Assembly: GCF_019636135.1 (NCBI RefSeq)
Contig: NZ_JAHBYD010000001.1
Location: 186,001-250,000, forward strand
Origin: Phenylobacterium sp.
GTDB taxonomy: Bacteria; Pseudomonadota; Alphaproteobacteria; Caulobacterales; Caulobacteraceae
Direction: 5' to 3'
DNA length: 64,000 nt
Below, piece after piece: positions 1 through 6,782 of the stretch (position 1 is its first letter; the number at the start of each line of letters is the position of its first letter). The notes beneath the pieces are model-generated. The model was not told the origin of the DNA, did not search any database, and saw only the letters and a program-made list of their open reading frames with translations. Position numbers and translations under genes: made by a program.

Positions 1-316
1 GGTTGCGCGGGAAGGCCAGAGGGTTCAGCCACAGCGTATCGATGGCGACCCGCGCCGCAGCCGCCAGCCGGGGCCGTGCAGCCGCCAGATGCGGAAGATC
101 GTGGCGCAGGATGTTGTGACCGATCAGATGGCCGGGCTCGGCCAGGCTCCCTTCCAGCCGATCCAGCGCCTTCTCCAACTGCCCCTTGCGTGACAGGATC
201 GGTGGCGCATCATTGTAACGAACCGCCGCAAGAGCGAAAATTCGCGCCGTTCTGGGATCCACCTCAAGATCAACCGAAATGCATCGCGCCAAGAGGTCAT
301 CAAAAGCTTCAGACAT
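1..316 (-). CDS. DEDD 3'-5' exonuclease domain protein, N-terminal part (runs off the left edge)
   Basis: Read on the minus strand from an ATG at 316, 105 codons stay open to the window edge. They carry a DEDD-type exonuclease signature: SVDLEVD (Exo I acidic residues) at residues 14-20, LIGHNILRHDLPHL (Exo II) at 64-77 and AIDTLWLNPLAFP at 91-103. In known families such a domain can stand alone or be the N-terminal part of a large RecQ-like or superfamily II helicase. The rest of this protein lies outside the window, so the helicase idea is inference. The frame also stays open upstream of 316, so the start is tentative. Codon use is less GC-rich at third positions than in neighbouring genes. 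Confidence 0.6.
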   Translation of the reverse strand, partial: MSEAFDDLLARCISVDLEVDPRTARIFALAAVRYNDAPPILSRKGQLEKALDRLEGSLAEPGHLIGHNILRHDLPHLAAARPRLAAAARVAIDTLWLNPLAFPRN

Positions 317-661
317 GGTAAGCGAAGCATCCCATTGGCTCTTGCCCGAACCACGAGAACCGACAGCGTTGCTGCGCAAGGTCGCGGTGGTCTGGTCCAG
401 ACGCTAGTCGGAGACATCGTCGATCACATCGATGTTGGGCCTTCCGAAGCGTGCATCATCCTCGATCCCATCGGCCTTGGCCGTCATCCCGGACGATCGA
501 TACAGCAGGACGGCATCATCACTGACCTTGCCCGCCCGAAGACGTCACAACCATCCTACATGGCCCGCATGATCCGGAAAGAGCGGGAAGCGCCGGAAGA
601 GCTCGTGGGGGGCGGAGATCAGCCAGCCGAGGCGCGGCCGGAATGAGGCGCCGCGCGCAGA
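317..661. other. intergenic stretch, no recognisable gene
   Basis: About 345 bases lie between the exonuclease fragment and the CoA-transferase stop. Short open frames exist on both strands, but none has a recognisable motif, a convincing ribosome binding site or coding-like composition. Some could be remnants of a decayed gene. I see no repeat or terminator hairpin here. Confidence 0.5.
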
Positions 662-3028
662 TCAGGGCGCCACGCCTGTGACGTCCTTCTCCATCAGGCG
701 CGCGAACGCGTCCCTGTCGATCCCGAGGAACTCGCGGAGCAGCGCCTCGCCATGTTCTCCGAGACGGGGTGGCGGCGTCTGCGGGCGCGGCGTGCTGCCG
801 GCGAAGCGCCAGGTCGCCCCGTTGTACTTCTGGCTTCCCAGGTCGGGACGGGAGAGTTCGCGGAACCAGTGGCGCGCCACGAGGTGCGGGTCGTCCAGGC
901 CCTCGCGGGGGCCACGCACGACGCCGGCGGCCACGCCGAGGGCCTGCAACCGTCGCATGAGGTCTTCGGGATGGGACGTGCGGGTCCAGGCCGCGAGGTC
1001 GGCTTCGATCTCGTCCTCGAACCGGCGCCGGCCTTCGAGCGTGGCGTACCTCGGGTCGTGGAGGCCCGACGCGGCGGCCAGCGCCCGCCAGGCATCATCG
1101 TCGTGGACGGCGATGGCGATCCAGCGATCCTCGCCCGCGCAGGGGAACACGCCGTGCGGCGCCATCTGCGGACTGCGGTTGCCGACGGGGCGCGGCGCGT
1201 CGCCGACCTGGGCCTCCAACAGGCATTCGCCGATGTAGCCGACCGAGGCGTCGAGCATCGCGGCGTCGATGGCCTCGCCGCGCCCGGTGCGCCGCCGATG
1301 GACCAGGCAGACCAGGATCATGGCGGCCATCTGGAACCCGTCGATGGCGTCGGCCTGGTAGAAGCCCATCAGCACCGGGTCGCCGTCGTGGTAGGCGTGC
1401 AGGCTGTCCCAGCCGGCCAGCGCCTCGATGGCCGAGCCGTTGGTCTTGAAGAGGCTCCAGAGCCCCGTCTTCCCGAACCCCGACGACGACAGCATGACGA
1501 TGTCGTCCCGCGCCTCGCGCAGGGCCGGGTAGGCCAGGCCGAACTTGTCCATGACCGTCGGCGTGAAGTTCTCGGCCACCACGTCGGCGTCGCGCACCAG
1601 CCGCAGGAACAGGTCCTTGCCCTCGGGCGAGCGCAGGTCGAGCGTCAGGTCGCGCTTGTTCAGATTGACGCTGTTGAAGGCCCAGCACCGGTTGGGCGGC
1701 GCGGCCTGCGGCGCGTCGAAGGCGGGCGGCTGCGCCGGAACCGTGCGCCAGATGTCCGGGCGGCGATGGGATTCGATCTTGATCACCTCGGCGCCGAGGT
1801 CCGCGAGCAGCAGGGTCGCGAAGGGTCCGATCCAGGCCTGGGTGAGGTCGAGGACCCGGACGCCGGCCAGCGGCGCCTCGCCCCGATCGCCGGCGCGCCT
1901 GGGCGGCTCGCGGCGGGCCCAGTCCAGGGCCTCGGGTTCCGCCGCCGGCGCGGGGACGATGGGCGCGGGCCCGGTCGCCTGGAGCAAGGCCGGCGGGCCG
2001 GGGAAGCGCAGCCGGCCCAGCCGCGGGTTGTCGCTGTCGTGGAAGAAGCCACGCTCGCCGAGCGGGTCCAGGTCGAGCAGTTCCGCGGGTGTCATCGCCT
2101 TGCCGCAGGTGACGCCGCCGACGGTCAGGGCCAGGAACAGGTCCTCGGCGCGCCAGCGGCGGGTGTGGGCGCCGAAGAAGCCGGTGGTCTTGCGGACGAC
2201 CTCGGCCGGCGCCCCTTCGTACAGGTCGGGGGGAAACGCCTCCGGCGGGATCTCCAGGATCCCGGCCAGGACGTCCTTCGTCGCGGGTGCGTTGACGGCG
2301 ACGGACAGCCAGCCGTCGGAACAGGGCAGCAGGCGCACGCCGCTCTCCGTGCCGCCTTCCCGGACCTTTTCGCGGCCCGAATACTGGACCTGCAGGTAGG
2401 GGACCATGCTGGCCACGGTCTCCATCGCGGAGATCTCCACGCGCTCGGCATGGCCTGTCCGTTCGCGCTTCAGCCAGGCGGCGAGGGCCGCGGTGAAGGC
2501 GTTCACGCCCACGGCGTAGGCGGTCAGGTGGCCGGGAGACCGCAGCGGCTCGCGCTCGGCCAGGCCGTTCAGCGCGAGATAGCCGGAGAGCGCCTCCACC
2601 ACGATCCCGGCGCCGCGGAAGCGGCTGTACGGCCCGGAGAGCCCGAACGGCGTCACCGAGATCACGCAGAGTGACGGGAACGCATCGGTCGGCGCCGCCG
2701 GCGAGACGCCGAGGCGTTCGAGGACCGTCGCGTCGGCGTCGGTGACGAGGATGTCGGCGGCGGCCAGCAGTTCGCGGAGCCCATCGTCGCCGTCGACGCG
2801 CACGGCGCGCTTGCTGGCGGCGATCCACTCCCAGAGGAGGGAGGTTGGCGACCCGTCCACGGCCTTCGCGAACGGCGCATGCGCGCGGAGCGGCGATGGC
2901 CCGCCGAGCTCCGCGACGGCCACGTCGGCGCCCCAGGCCGCGAACTGCTTGGCGCAATAGGCGGCCGGGATATCGCGGGCGAGCTCGAGGACCCGGATGC
3001 CGGCGAGCGGTGCGCCGTCTCCGCTCAC
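662..3028 (-). CDS. tandem (two-domain) CaiB/BaiF family III CoA-transferase
   Basis: 788 residues, twice the usual family III CoA-transferase length of about 400. Two copies of the fold are visible. Copy 1 starts PLAGIRVLELA near residue 7. Copy 2 starts PLAGVRVLDLTQAWIGPF near 385 and carries NLNKRDLTLDL and RRTGRGEAIDAAM. Family III enzymes move CoA between a thioester and an acid through a catalytic Asp. Copy 2 has a candidate in YQADAIDGF, while the aligned stretch of copy 1 (HLTAYAVGV) has none, so copy 1 may be structural. The GTG start overlaps the TGA of the upstream Rieske gene in GTGA, which implies translational coupling. Probable role: making the CoA thioester of a pathway acid. 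Confidence 0.85.
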   Translation of the reverse strand: MSGDGAPLAGIRVLELARDIPAAYCAKQFAAWGADVAVAELGGPSPLRAHAPFAKAVDGSPTSLLWEWIAASKRAVRVDGDDGLRELLAAADILVTDADATVLERLGVSPAAPTDAFPSLCVISVTPFGLSGPYSRFRGAGIVVEALSGYLALNGLAEREPLRSPGHLTAYAVGVNAFTAALAAWLKRERTGHAERVEISAMETVASMVPYLQVQYSGREKVREGGTESGVRLLPCSDGWLSVAVNAPATKDVLAGILEIPPEAFPPDLYEGAPAEVVRKTTGFFGAHTRRWRAEDLFLALTVGGVTCGKAMTPAELLDLDPLGERGFFHDSDNPRLGRLRFPGPPALLQATGPAPIVPAPAAEPEALDWARREPPRRAGDRGEAPLAGVRVLDLTQAWIGPFATLLLADLGAEVIKIESHRRPDIWRTVPAQPPAFDAPQAAPPNRCWAFNSVNLNKRDLTLDLRSPEGKDLFLRLVRDADVVAENFTPTVMDKFGLAYPALREARDDIVMLSSSGFGKTGLWSLFKTNGSAIEALAGWDSLHAYHDGDPVLMGFYQADAIDGFQMAAMILVCLVHRRRTGRGEAIDAAMLDASVGYIGECLLEAQVGDAPRPVGNRSPQMAPHGVFPCAGEDRWIAIAVHDDDAWRALAAASGLHDPRYATLEGRRRFEDEIEADLAAWTRTSHPEDLMRRLQALGVAAGVVRGPREGLDDPHLVARHWFRELSRPDLGSQKYNGATWRFAGSTPRPQTPPPRLGEHGEALLREFLGIDRDAFARLMEKDVTGVAP

Positions 3029-4143
3029 GCGGCGGCCCCGATTGCAGCGTGGAGATTGCGGTGGAAGTGGGCGATCGCGCCCTCGAACAGGCCGAACTCG
3101 AAAGCGTCGTTGGCGCCGCTGGCCAGCCCGCGCTGGATCGACTCCACGATCTCGCGGTCCTCGCGGGCGCCCTCGTGGTCCAGGGCGATGGCCTGGTCGA
3201 TGCGCGCGCGGGACGTCGCCAGCGCCTCAGGCTCGGCCAGCATGTAGCGGACGTCGCGCGTCACGCCGGGCGACACCGGTTCCAGCACCACCATCAGGAC
3301 CCGCTTCGGCAGGGTGGCGATCATCACGTTCGGGAAGAGGTGGTAGACGAAGGTCGAGCGGCCGGCCGCGCGCCGCGTCGCTGGCGGAAAGTCCCGCTGC
3401 TTCTCGATGTTCTGGTAGGGAAAGGTGACCCGGCTGTTGCGGCCGAAGGCCTCCACGACATTCAGGTTGTCGTATTGCAGGGGGTAGAAGCTCTGCCGGT
3501 GGGTCTGGCGGATGTGATAGCCCTCGAGGAACCCCTCGGCCGAGATCTTCCAGTTCGCCGCGACGTCCCGCTCGGTCGCCGACAGGAAGGCCATGCCCTC
3601 CGGGAACATGGCCGGCGGCTCGTCCAGGCCCGCATCCGTCGAAGGTCCGGGCTCTTGGGTGACGAAGACCAGCCCGGCGCGCTCCTGTGTCCGCAGCGGC
3701 CTGAGGCCATGGGCGGCCTTGTCGAGCCCGGGAAAGCCGTGCTCGCCGGGCAGGCCGCGCAGGGCGCCGTCCAGGCCGTAGGTCCAGCCGTGATAGGGGC
3801 AGGCGAACGACTTCTGCCGCCCCATGCCGCAGGCCACCTCGGCCCCGCGATGCCGGCAGGCGTTGCGGTAGGCCCGCGCCACGCCGTCCGCCCCGCGCAC
3901 GACGAGGATCGGCGTCTGCGCGGCGGTCCGGGCCAGGTAGGCGCCGGGAGTCGGGATCGCCGCCGAGGGGCAGAACGGCGTCGGCGTGCGGCGCATCACC
4001 TGCACCTCGGCCTCGAAGCGCGCCTGCGAGAGATAGTTCGCCACCGGCTCGCGCCAGGGGCCTTCGCTCAGGTCGGTGGCCTGGCCGTCGATGTGCGCGA
4101 AGACCCGCTCGACGATCTCCGGCTCGGTCATCAGGCTCGTCAT
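3025..4143 (-). CDS. Rieske [2Fe-2S] oxygenase alpha subunit (copy 1)
   Basis: 372 residues from the ATG at 4143. That start is chosen because MTSLMTEPEIVERVF aligns with the start of the paralogue at 11711; the open frame runs further upstream without similarity. The Rieske ligands are in ACRHRGAEVAC and CPYHGWTYG (CxH...CxxH). The mononuclear iron site is EGFLEGYHIRQTH, with two His four residues apart. The bridging position three residues before the first His is Glu, not the Asp of classical dioxygenases. No beta subunit lies nearby. Electrons may come from the ferredoxin at 5268-5588 (inference). The gene sits behind the shared dyad at 4224-4240 and is coupled to the CoA-transferase. Substrate unknown; the product could be a hydroxylated or demethylated intermediate. 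Confidence 0.88.
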   Translation of the reverse strand: MTSLMTEPEIVERVFAHIDGQATDLSEGPWREPVANYLSQARFEAEVQVMRRTPTPFCPSAAIPTPGAYLARTAAQTPILVVRGADGVARAYRNACRHRGAEVACGMGRQKSFACPYHGWTYGLDGALRGLPGEHGFPGLDKAAHGLRPLRTQERAGLVFVTQEPGPSTDAGLDEPPAMFPEGMAFLSATERDVAANWKISAEGFLEGYHIRQTHRQSFYPLQYDNLNVVEAFGRNSRVTFPYQNIEKQRDFPPATRRAAGRSTFVYHLFPNVMIATLPKRVLMVVLEPVSPGVTRDVRYMLAEPEALATSRARIDQAIALDHEGAREDREIVESIQRGLASGANDAFEFGLFEGAIAHFHRNLHAAIGAAA

Positions 4144-4200
4144 GCGGGGACGCCTCCACGCCGCGTCTCGCGGCCAGGGTGTCAGAAGCCGTCCCGGGCG

Positions 4201-4264
4201 CAAGCGAAGCCGGGCGGCCGATAGGTGAGCCGGCTTCACCCTTGGGCGCCGCCTGTTTTGCTTG
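4201..4264. promoter_or_regulatory. composite LysR-type operator/promoter between divergent Rieske and hydratase genes (site 1)
   Basis: A 17-bp dyad GGTGA-N7-TCACC lies at 4224-4240. Leftwards, CAAGCGAAGC (4201-4210) sits exactly 14 nt from GTGA, in the orientation serving the Rieske gene. Rightwards, GTTTTGCTTG (4255-4264) lies 15 nt from TCAC and faces the hydratase gene. One dyad may therefore serve both promoters. The box ends 57-67 nt from the two start codons. The repeated architecture is seen directly; binding by the LysR protein is inference. Confidence 0.7.
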
Positions 4265-4330
4265 ATGGGGCGCCCGGCCGGGCCCGACACTCGGCGCGGC
4301 GGCGGCAGGCCCGACGTCGAGCGAGGTTCC

Positions 4331-5173
4331 GTGACCGACTTCCAGGACATCATCTACGCCGTGGACGGGCCGCTGGCGATCATCACCCTCAACCGGCCGA
4401 ACTACCGCAACGCGCAGAGCTTCCGCACCAAGGACGAAATCGACCTCGCCTTCGACCTGGCCAGGGCCGACGCCGCTGTGCGCGTCGTCATCGTCCGGGG
4501 CGCCGGCGGCGTGTTCTCGACGGGGCACGACCTCGGGACGCCCGAGAGCCGGGCCTATCGCGAAGCGCTGGGCGAGAAGTCCGGGATCGAGGCCTACGAC
4601 CAGTTCCGGCGCTATACCTTCGACGTCCTGCTGAAGTGGCGGAACTTCCCCAAGCCCACCGTGGCGATGGTCGAGGGCTACTGCATCTACGCCGGATGGA
4701 TGCTGGCGGCCGCCATGGACGTGGTCTTCGCCGCCGACGATGCGCAGTTCCTGGGCGGCTTCGTGGAATACATGTCGCTGCCGTGGGACGTGGGCGTGCG
4801 GCGGGCCAAGGAACTGTGCTTCGAGAGCCGCTTCATCCCGGCGGCGGAGGCCCAGGCGTACGGGCTGGTGAATCGCGTCCTGCCCAAGGCCGACCTGGAG
4901 CGGGAGACCTATGCATGGGCGCGCCGGGTGGCCGAGAACAGCCCCGAGGTGTTGCGCTTCAGCAAGGTCCAGATCAACAAGGCGCAGGACGCGCAGGGGT
5001 TCTCCAACGCCCTGGAGGACTCCATCGGCGACATCCAGGCCATGCTGAACCTGCCCGGCGCCTCGTGGCGGGCCGGCGACCAGCGCCGCGCCTCGACGGT
5101 CGAGCTGGCGCTGAAGGGCCTGCGGGGCGAGCGCTTCGGCCAGGCGCCGGGGCCGCCCAAGTCCGCCGATTGA
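4331..5173 (+). CDS. enoyl-CoA hydratase/isomerase family protein (copy 1)
   Basis: 280 residues from a GTG at 4331 (TDFQDIIYAVDGPLAIITLNRP). An upstream ATG at 4262 gives an unmatched extension rich in Gly/Arg, and GCGAGG sits just before the GTG. The crotonase fold is clear: ITLNRPNYRNAQ, the oxyanion-hole stretch GGVFSTGHDL and the helix GYCIYAGWMLAAAMD. Members hydrate, isomerise or cleave acyl-CoA thioesters in the cytoplasm. The usual GG of the second oxyanion segment is replaced by AG (YAGW) and the catalytic Glu is not obvious, so a plain hydratase reaction is not certain. The gene is monocistronic, with the site 1 operator upstream and a hairpin terminator downstream. Confidence 0.85.
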   Translation: MTDFQDIIYAVDGPLAIITLNRPNYRNAQSFRTKDEIDLAFDLARADAAVRVVIVRGAGGVFSTGHDLGTPESRAYREALGEKSGIEAYDQFRRYTFDVLLKWRNFPKPTVAMVEGYCIYAGWMLAAAMDVVFAADDAQFLGGFVEYMSLPWDVGVRRAKELCFESRFIPAAEAQAYGLVNRVLPKADLERETYAWARRVAENSPEVLRFSKVQINKAQDAQGFSNALEDSIGDIQAMLNLPGASWRAGDQRRASTVELALKGLRGERFGQAPGPPKSAD

Positions 5174-5185
5174 ATCCGGCGACTG

Positions 5186-5220
5186 AAAAAAGGAACCCCG
5201 GCGCGAGACGCGCGCCGGGG
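5186..5220. terminator. intrinsic terminator between convergent hydratase and ferredoxin genes
   Basis: A 10-bp GC stem with a 5-nt loop (CCCCGGCGCG / CGCGCCGGGG, 5196-5220) is flanked on the left by AAAAAA (5186-5191). Read on the minus strand this is a stem followed by a T-run, so it mainly terminates the ferredoxin transcript. It may also stop the hydratase transcript. Confidence 0.75.
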
Positions 5221-5267
5221 CAGGACTCGCGGGGGCGCCGGGGAGCCGCCGCAGGGAGGAACAGGGT

Positions 5268-5588
5268 TCAGTGCTGGCTTTCGGGGAGGCGCACGACGAG
5301 GCCGTCCAGGTCCGGCGTGAGGCGGATCTGGCAGGCGAGCCGGCTGTTGCCTTCGACGCCGTCGGCGAACTCCAGCATCGAGTCCTCCATCGCCGTCCGC
5401 GCGCCGGTCCGGGCCAGCCAGGCGCCGTCCACATAGACGTGGCAGGTGGCGCAGGCGCAGGCGCCGCCGCAGTCCGCATCGATCCCCGGCACGTTGTTGC
5501 GCACCGCCGTCTCCATGACCGTGGAGCCGGCGCGCCCATCCAGCTCGTGGCGGGCTCCGCCATGCTCTACGTAGGTGACCTTGACCAT
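5268..5588 (-). CDS. [2Fe-2S] ferredoxin, adrenodoxin/putidaredoxin type
   Basis: 106 residues from ATG 5588 ([11 protein letters not shown]). The start is the one that gives the normal length for this family; the frame continues upstream into the operator region. The cluster ligands are CGGACACATC (C-x5-C-x2-C) and a distal Cys in RLACQI, as in vertebrate-type ferredoxins. These shuttle electrons from an NAD(P)H ferredoxin reductase to cytochromes P450. The CYP153-like P450 at 19526 is the obvious partner; the Rieske oxygenases are alternatives. No ferredoxin reductase is encoded in the window. It is preceded by operator site 2, which ties it to the same regulon. Confidence 0.92.
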   Translation of the reverse strand: MVKVTYVEHGGARHELDGRAGSTVMETAVRNNVPGIDADCGGACACATCHVYVDGAWLARTGARTAMEDSMLEFADGVEGNSRLACQIRLTPDLDGLVVRLPESQH

Positions 5589-5640
5589 CGATCGACGCTC
5601 CAATCCTGATCCTGGGTTGTGGAGAGCCGACCCCTGTCCC

Positions 5641-5682
5641 CACAAGAGAAACGCGCAGGGGGATCGATGAAAGGGACTCATG
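5641..5682 (-). promoter_or_regulatory. LysR-type operator/promoter of the ferredoxin gene (site 2)
   Basis: CACAAGAGAAAC is followed by exactly 14 nt and then the dyad GATGA-N7-TCATG (5666-5682), the same layout as the other sites. Read on the minus strand the dyad lies upstream of a GTTTCTCTTGTG box that begins about 53 nt before the ferredoxin ATG. The right half ends in TCATG instead of TCACC. Confidence 0.65.
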
Positions 5683-5712
5683 CGCCCGGCGGCGGAAAGC
5701 GGGCTTCCCGGC

Positions 5713-5729
5713 GCGTGTGTCCTACACGC
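5713..5729. promoter_or_regulatory. perfect 6-bp inverted repeat, possible second operator
   Basis: GCGTGT-N5-ACACGC lies in the divergent region between the ferredoxin and dehydrogenase genes. It does not match the GGTGA-N7-TCACC dyad. Just downstream, at about 5770-5805, is the only AT-rich stretch of this gap, which may contain a promoter. No function is assigned. Confidence 0.3.
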
Positions 5730-5881
5730 AGGAGGCGTCGTCGCCGTGGGCACGGACGTCACTCGCTGTCCATATAGATTATGTAAAACAATGGAATATC
5801 GAGGTCTGGCGACCGTGATCGACGGCGCGGCGAGGCACGGGTCGTGCGCCCCGTCCACGCCGGTTCTCCAGCCGCTGGAAC

Positions 5882-5920
5882 GGTGAACCGATCGCGCGCA
5901 GGTGGCCCAGGCCGCGCTTG
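5882..5920 (+). promoter_or_regulatory. degenerate copy of the LysR-type operator/promoter (site 3)
   Basis: GGTGAACC (5882-5889) matches a left half-site, and GCGCTTG (5914-5920) matches the end of the GTTTCGCTTG box at a distance one base shorter than in the intact copies. The right half of the dyad is missing. It points at the dehydrogenase start 61 nt downstream. Its position supports it, but alone it would not be significant. Confidence 0.35.
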
Positions 5921-5980
5921 ACCTGGCCGCCGCCGCGCCCCGATTTCGGGGCCAGGCAAGACGCAGGCACAGGGGCGCCC

Positions 5981-6742
5981 ATGACATTGTTCGATCTCAC
6001 CGGCCGCACGGCGATCATCACCGGGTCCTCCCGCGGGATCGGCCGGGCCATCGCCGAGCGGATGGCCGAGCACGGCGCCCGGGTGGTGATCTCCTCGCGC
6101 AAGGCCGAGGCCTGCGAGGCGACGGCGCGCGCCATCGACGCCGCCTGGCCGGGCCAGGCTATCGCAGTCCCCGCCAGCATCTCGTCCAAGGCCGACCTCC
6201 AGCGGCTGGTGGATACGACGCGGGAGAGGTTCGGGCCGGCCGACATCCTGGTCTGCAACGCCGCCTCGAACCCCGTCTACGGGCCGATGGCGGACCTCGA
6301 CGACGCGACCTTCCGCAAGGTCCTGGACAACAACGTCGTCGCCAACCACTGGCTGATCCACATGGCGGCGCCCGAGATGAAGGCGCGGGGCGGCGGCGCC
6401 ATCGTCATCGTCTCGTCCACGGCGGGGCTGCGCGGCACGCCCGTGCTGGGCGCCTATGCGATCTCGAAGGCGGCCGACATGCAGCTCGTGCGCAACCTCG
6501 CGCACGAACTCTCGCCCCACAACATCCGGGTCAACTGCATCGCGCCCGGGCTGGTGAAGACCGATTTCGCAAAGGCGCTCTGGGACACGCCCGAGGCCGA
6601 GCAGCGCTCCAGCCGCGACACGCCCCTGCGGCGACTGGGCGAGCCCGACGACATCGCCGGCGCCGCCGTCTTCCTGGCCTCGCGCGCCGGCGGGTGGATG
6701 ACCGGCCAGTCCATCGTCATCGACGGCGGCCATACCGCCTGA
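5981..6742 (+). CDS. short-chain dehydrogenase/reductase (SDR), copy A
   Basis: 253 residues from ATG 5981 ([21 protein letters not shown]). Classical SDR features: the nucleotide-binding TGSSRGIG near residue 12, a CNAAS motif in place of NNAG, catalytic Ser in SSTAGLRG and YAISK with catalytic Tyr/Lys. The C-terminus VIDGGHTA is typical. It oxidises a hydroxyl or reduces a ketone with NAD(P)(H). Next to oxygenases it probably oxidises an alcohol formed by them, or acts as a 3-hydroxyacyl-CoA dehydrogenase (inference). It is followed by a strong terminator and converges with the TonB receptor gene. Confidence 0.9.
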   Translation: MTLFDLTGRTAIITGSSRGIGRAIAERMAEHGARVVISSRKAEACEATARAIDAAWPGQAIAVPASISSKADLQRLVDTTRERFGPADILVCNAASNPVYGPMADLDDATFRKVLDNNVVANHWLIHMAAPEMKARGGGAIVIVSSTAGLRGTPVLGAYAISKAADMQLVRNLAHELSPHNIRVNCIAPGLVKTDFAKALWDTPEAEQRSSRDTPLRRLGEPDDIAGAAVFLASRAGGWMTGQSIVIDGGHTA

Positions 6743-6746
6743 CGGA

Positions 6747-6780
6747 CGGGAGCCCCGGGGGACGATCCCCGGGGCTCCCG
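6747..6780. terminator. bidirectional hairpin terminator
   Basis: A perfect 14-bp stem (CGGGAGCCCCGGGG and its complement) with a 6-nt loop fills the gap between the convergent dehydrogenase stop at 6742 and the receptor stop at 6783. There is no T-run, so it may work as a GC-rich stem terminator. Confidence 0.7.
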
Positions 6781-6782
6781 GC

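Noticed and set aside
752..2674. 640-codon open frame on the plus strand opposite the CoA-transferase
   Set aside because: Composition follows the antisense of a high-GC gene, there is no family motif, and the minus-strand gene has complete CoA-transferase motifs.
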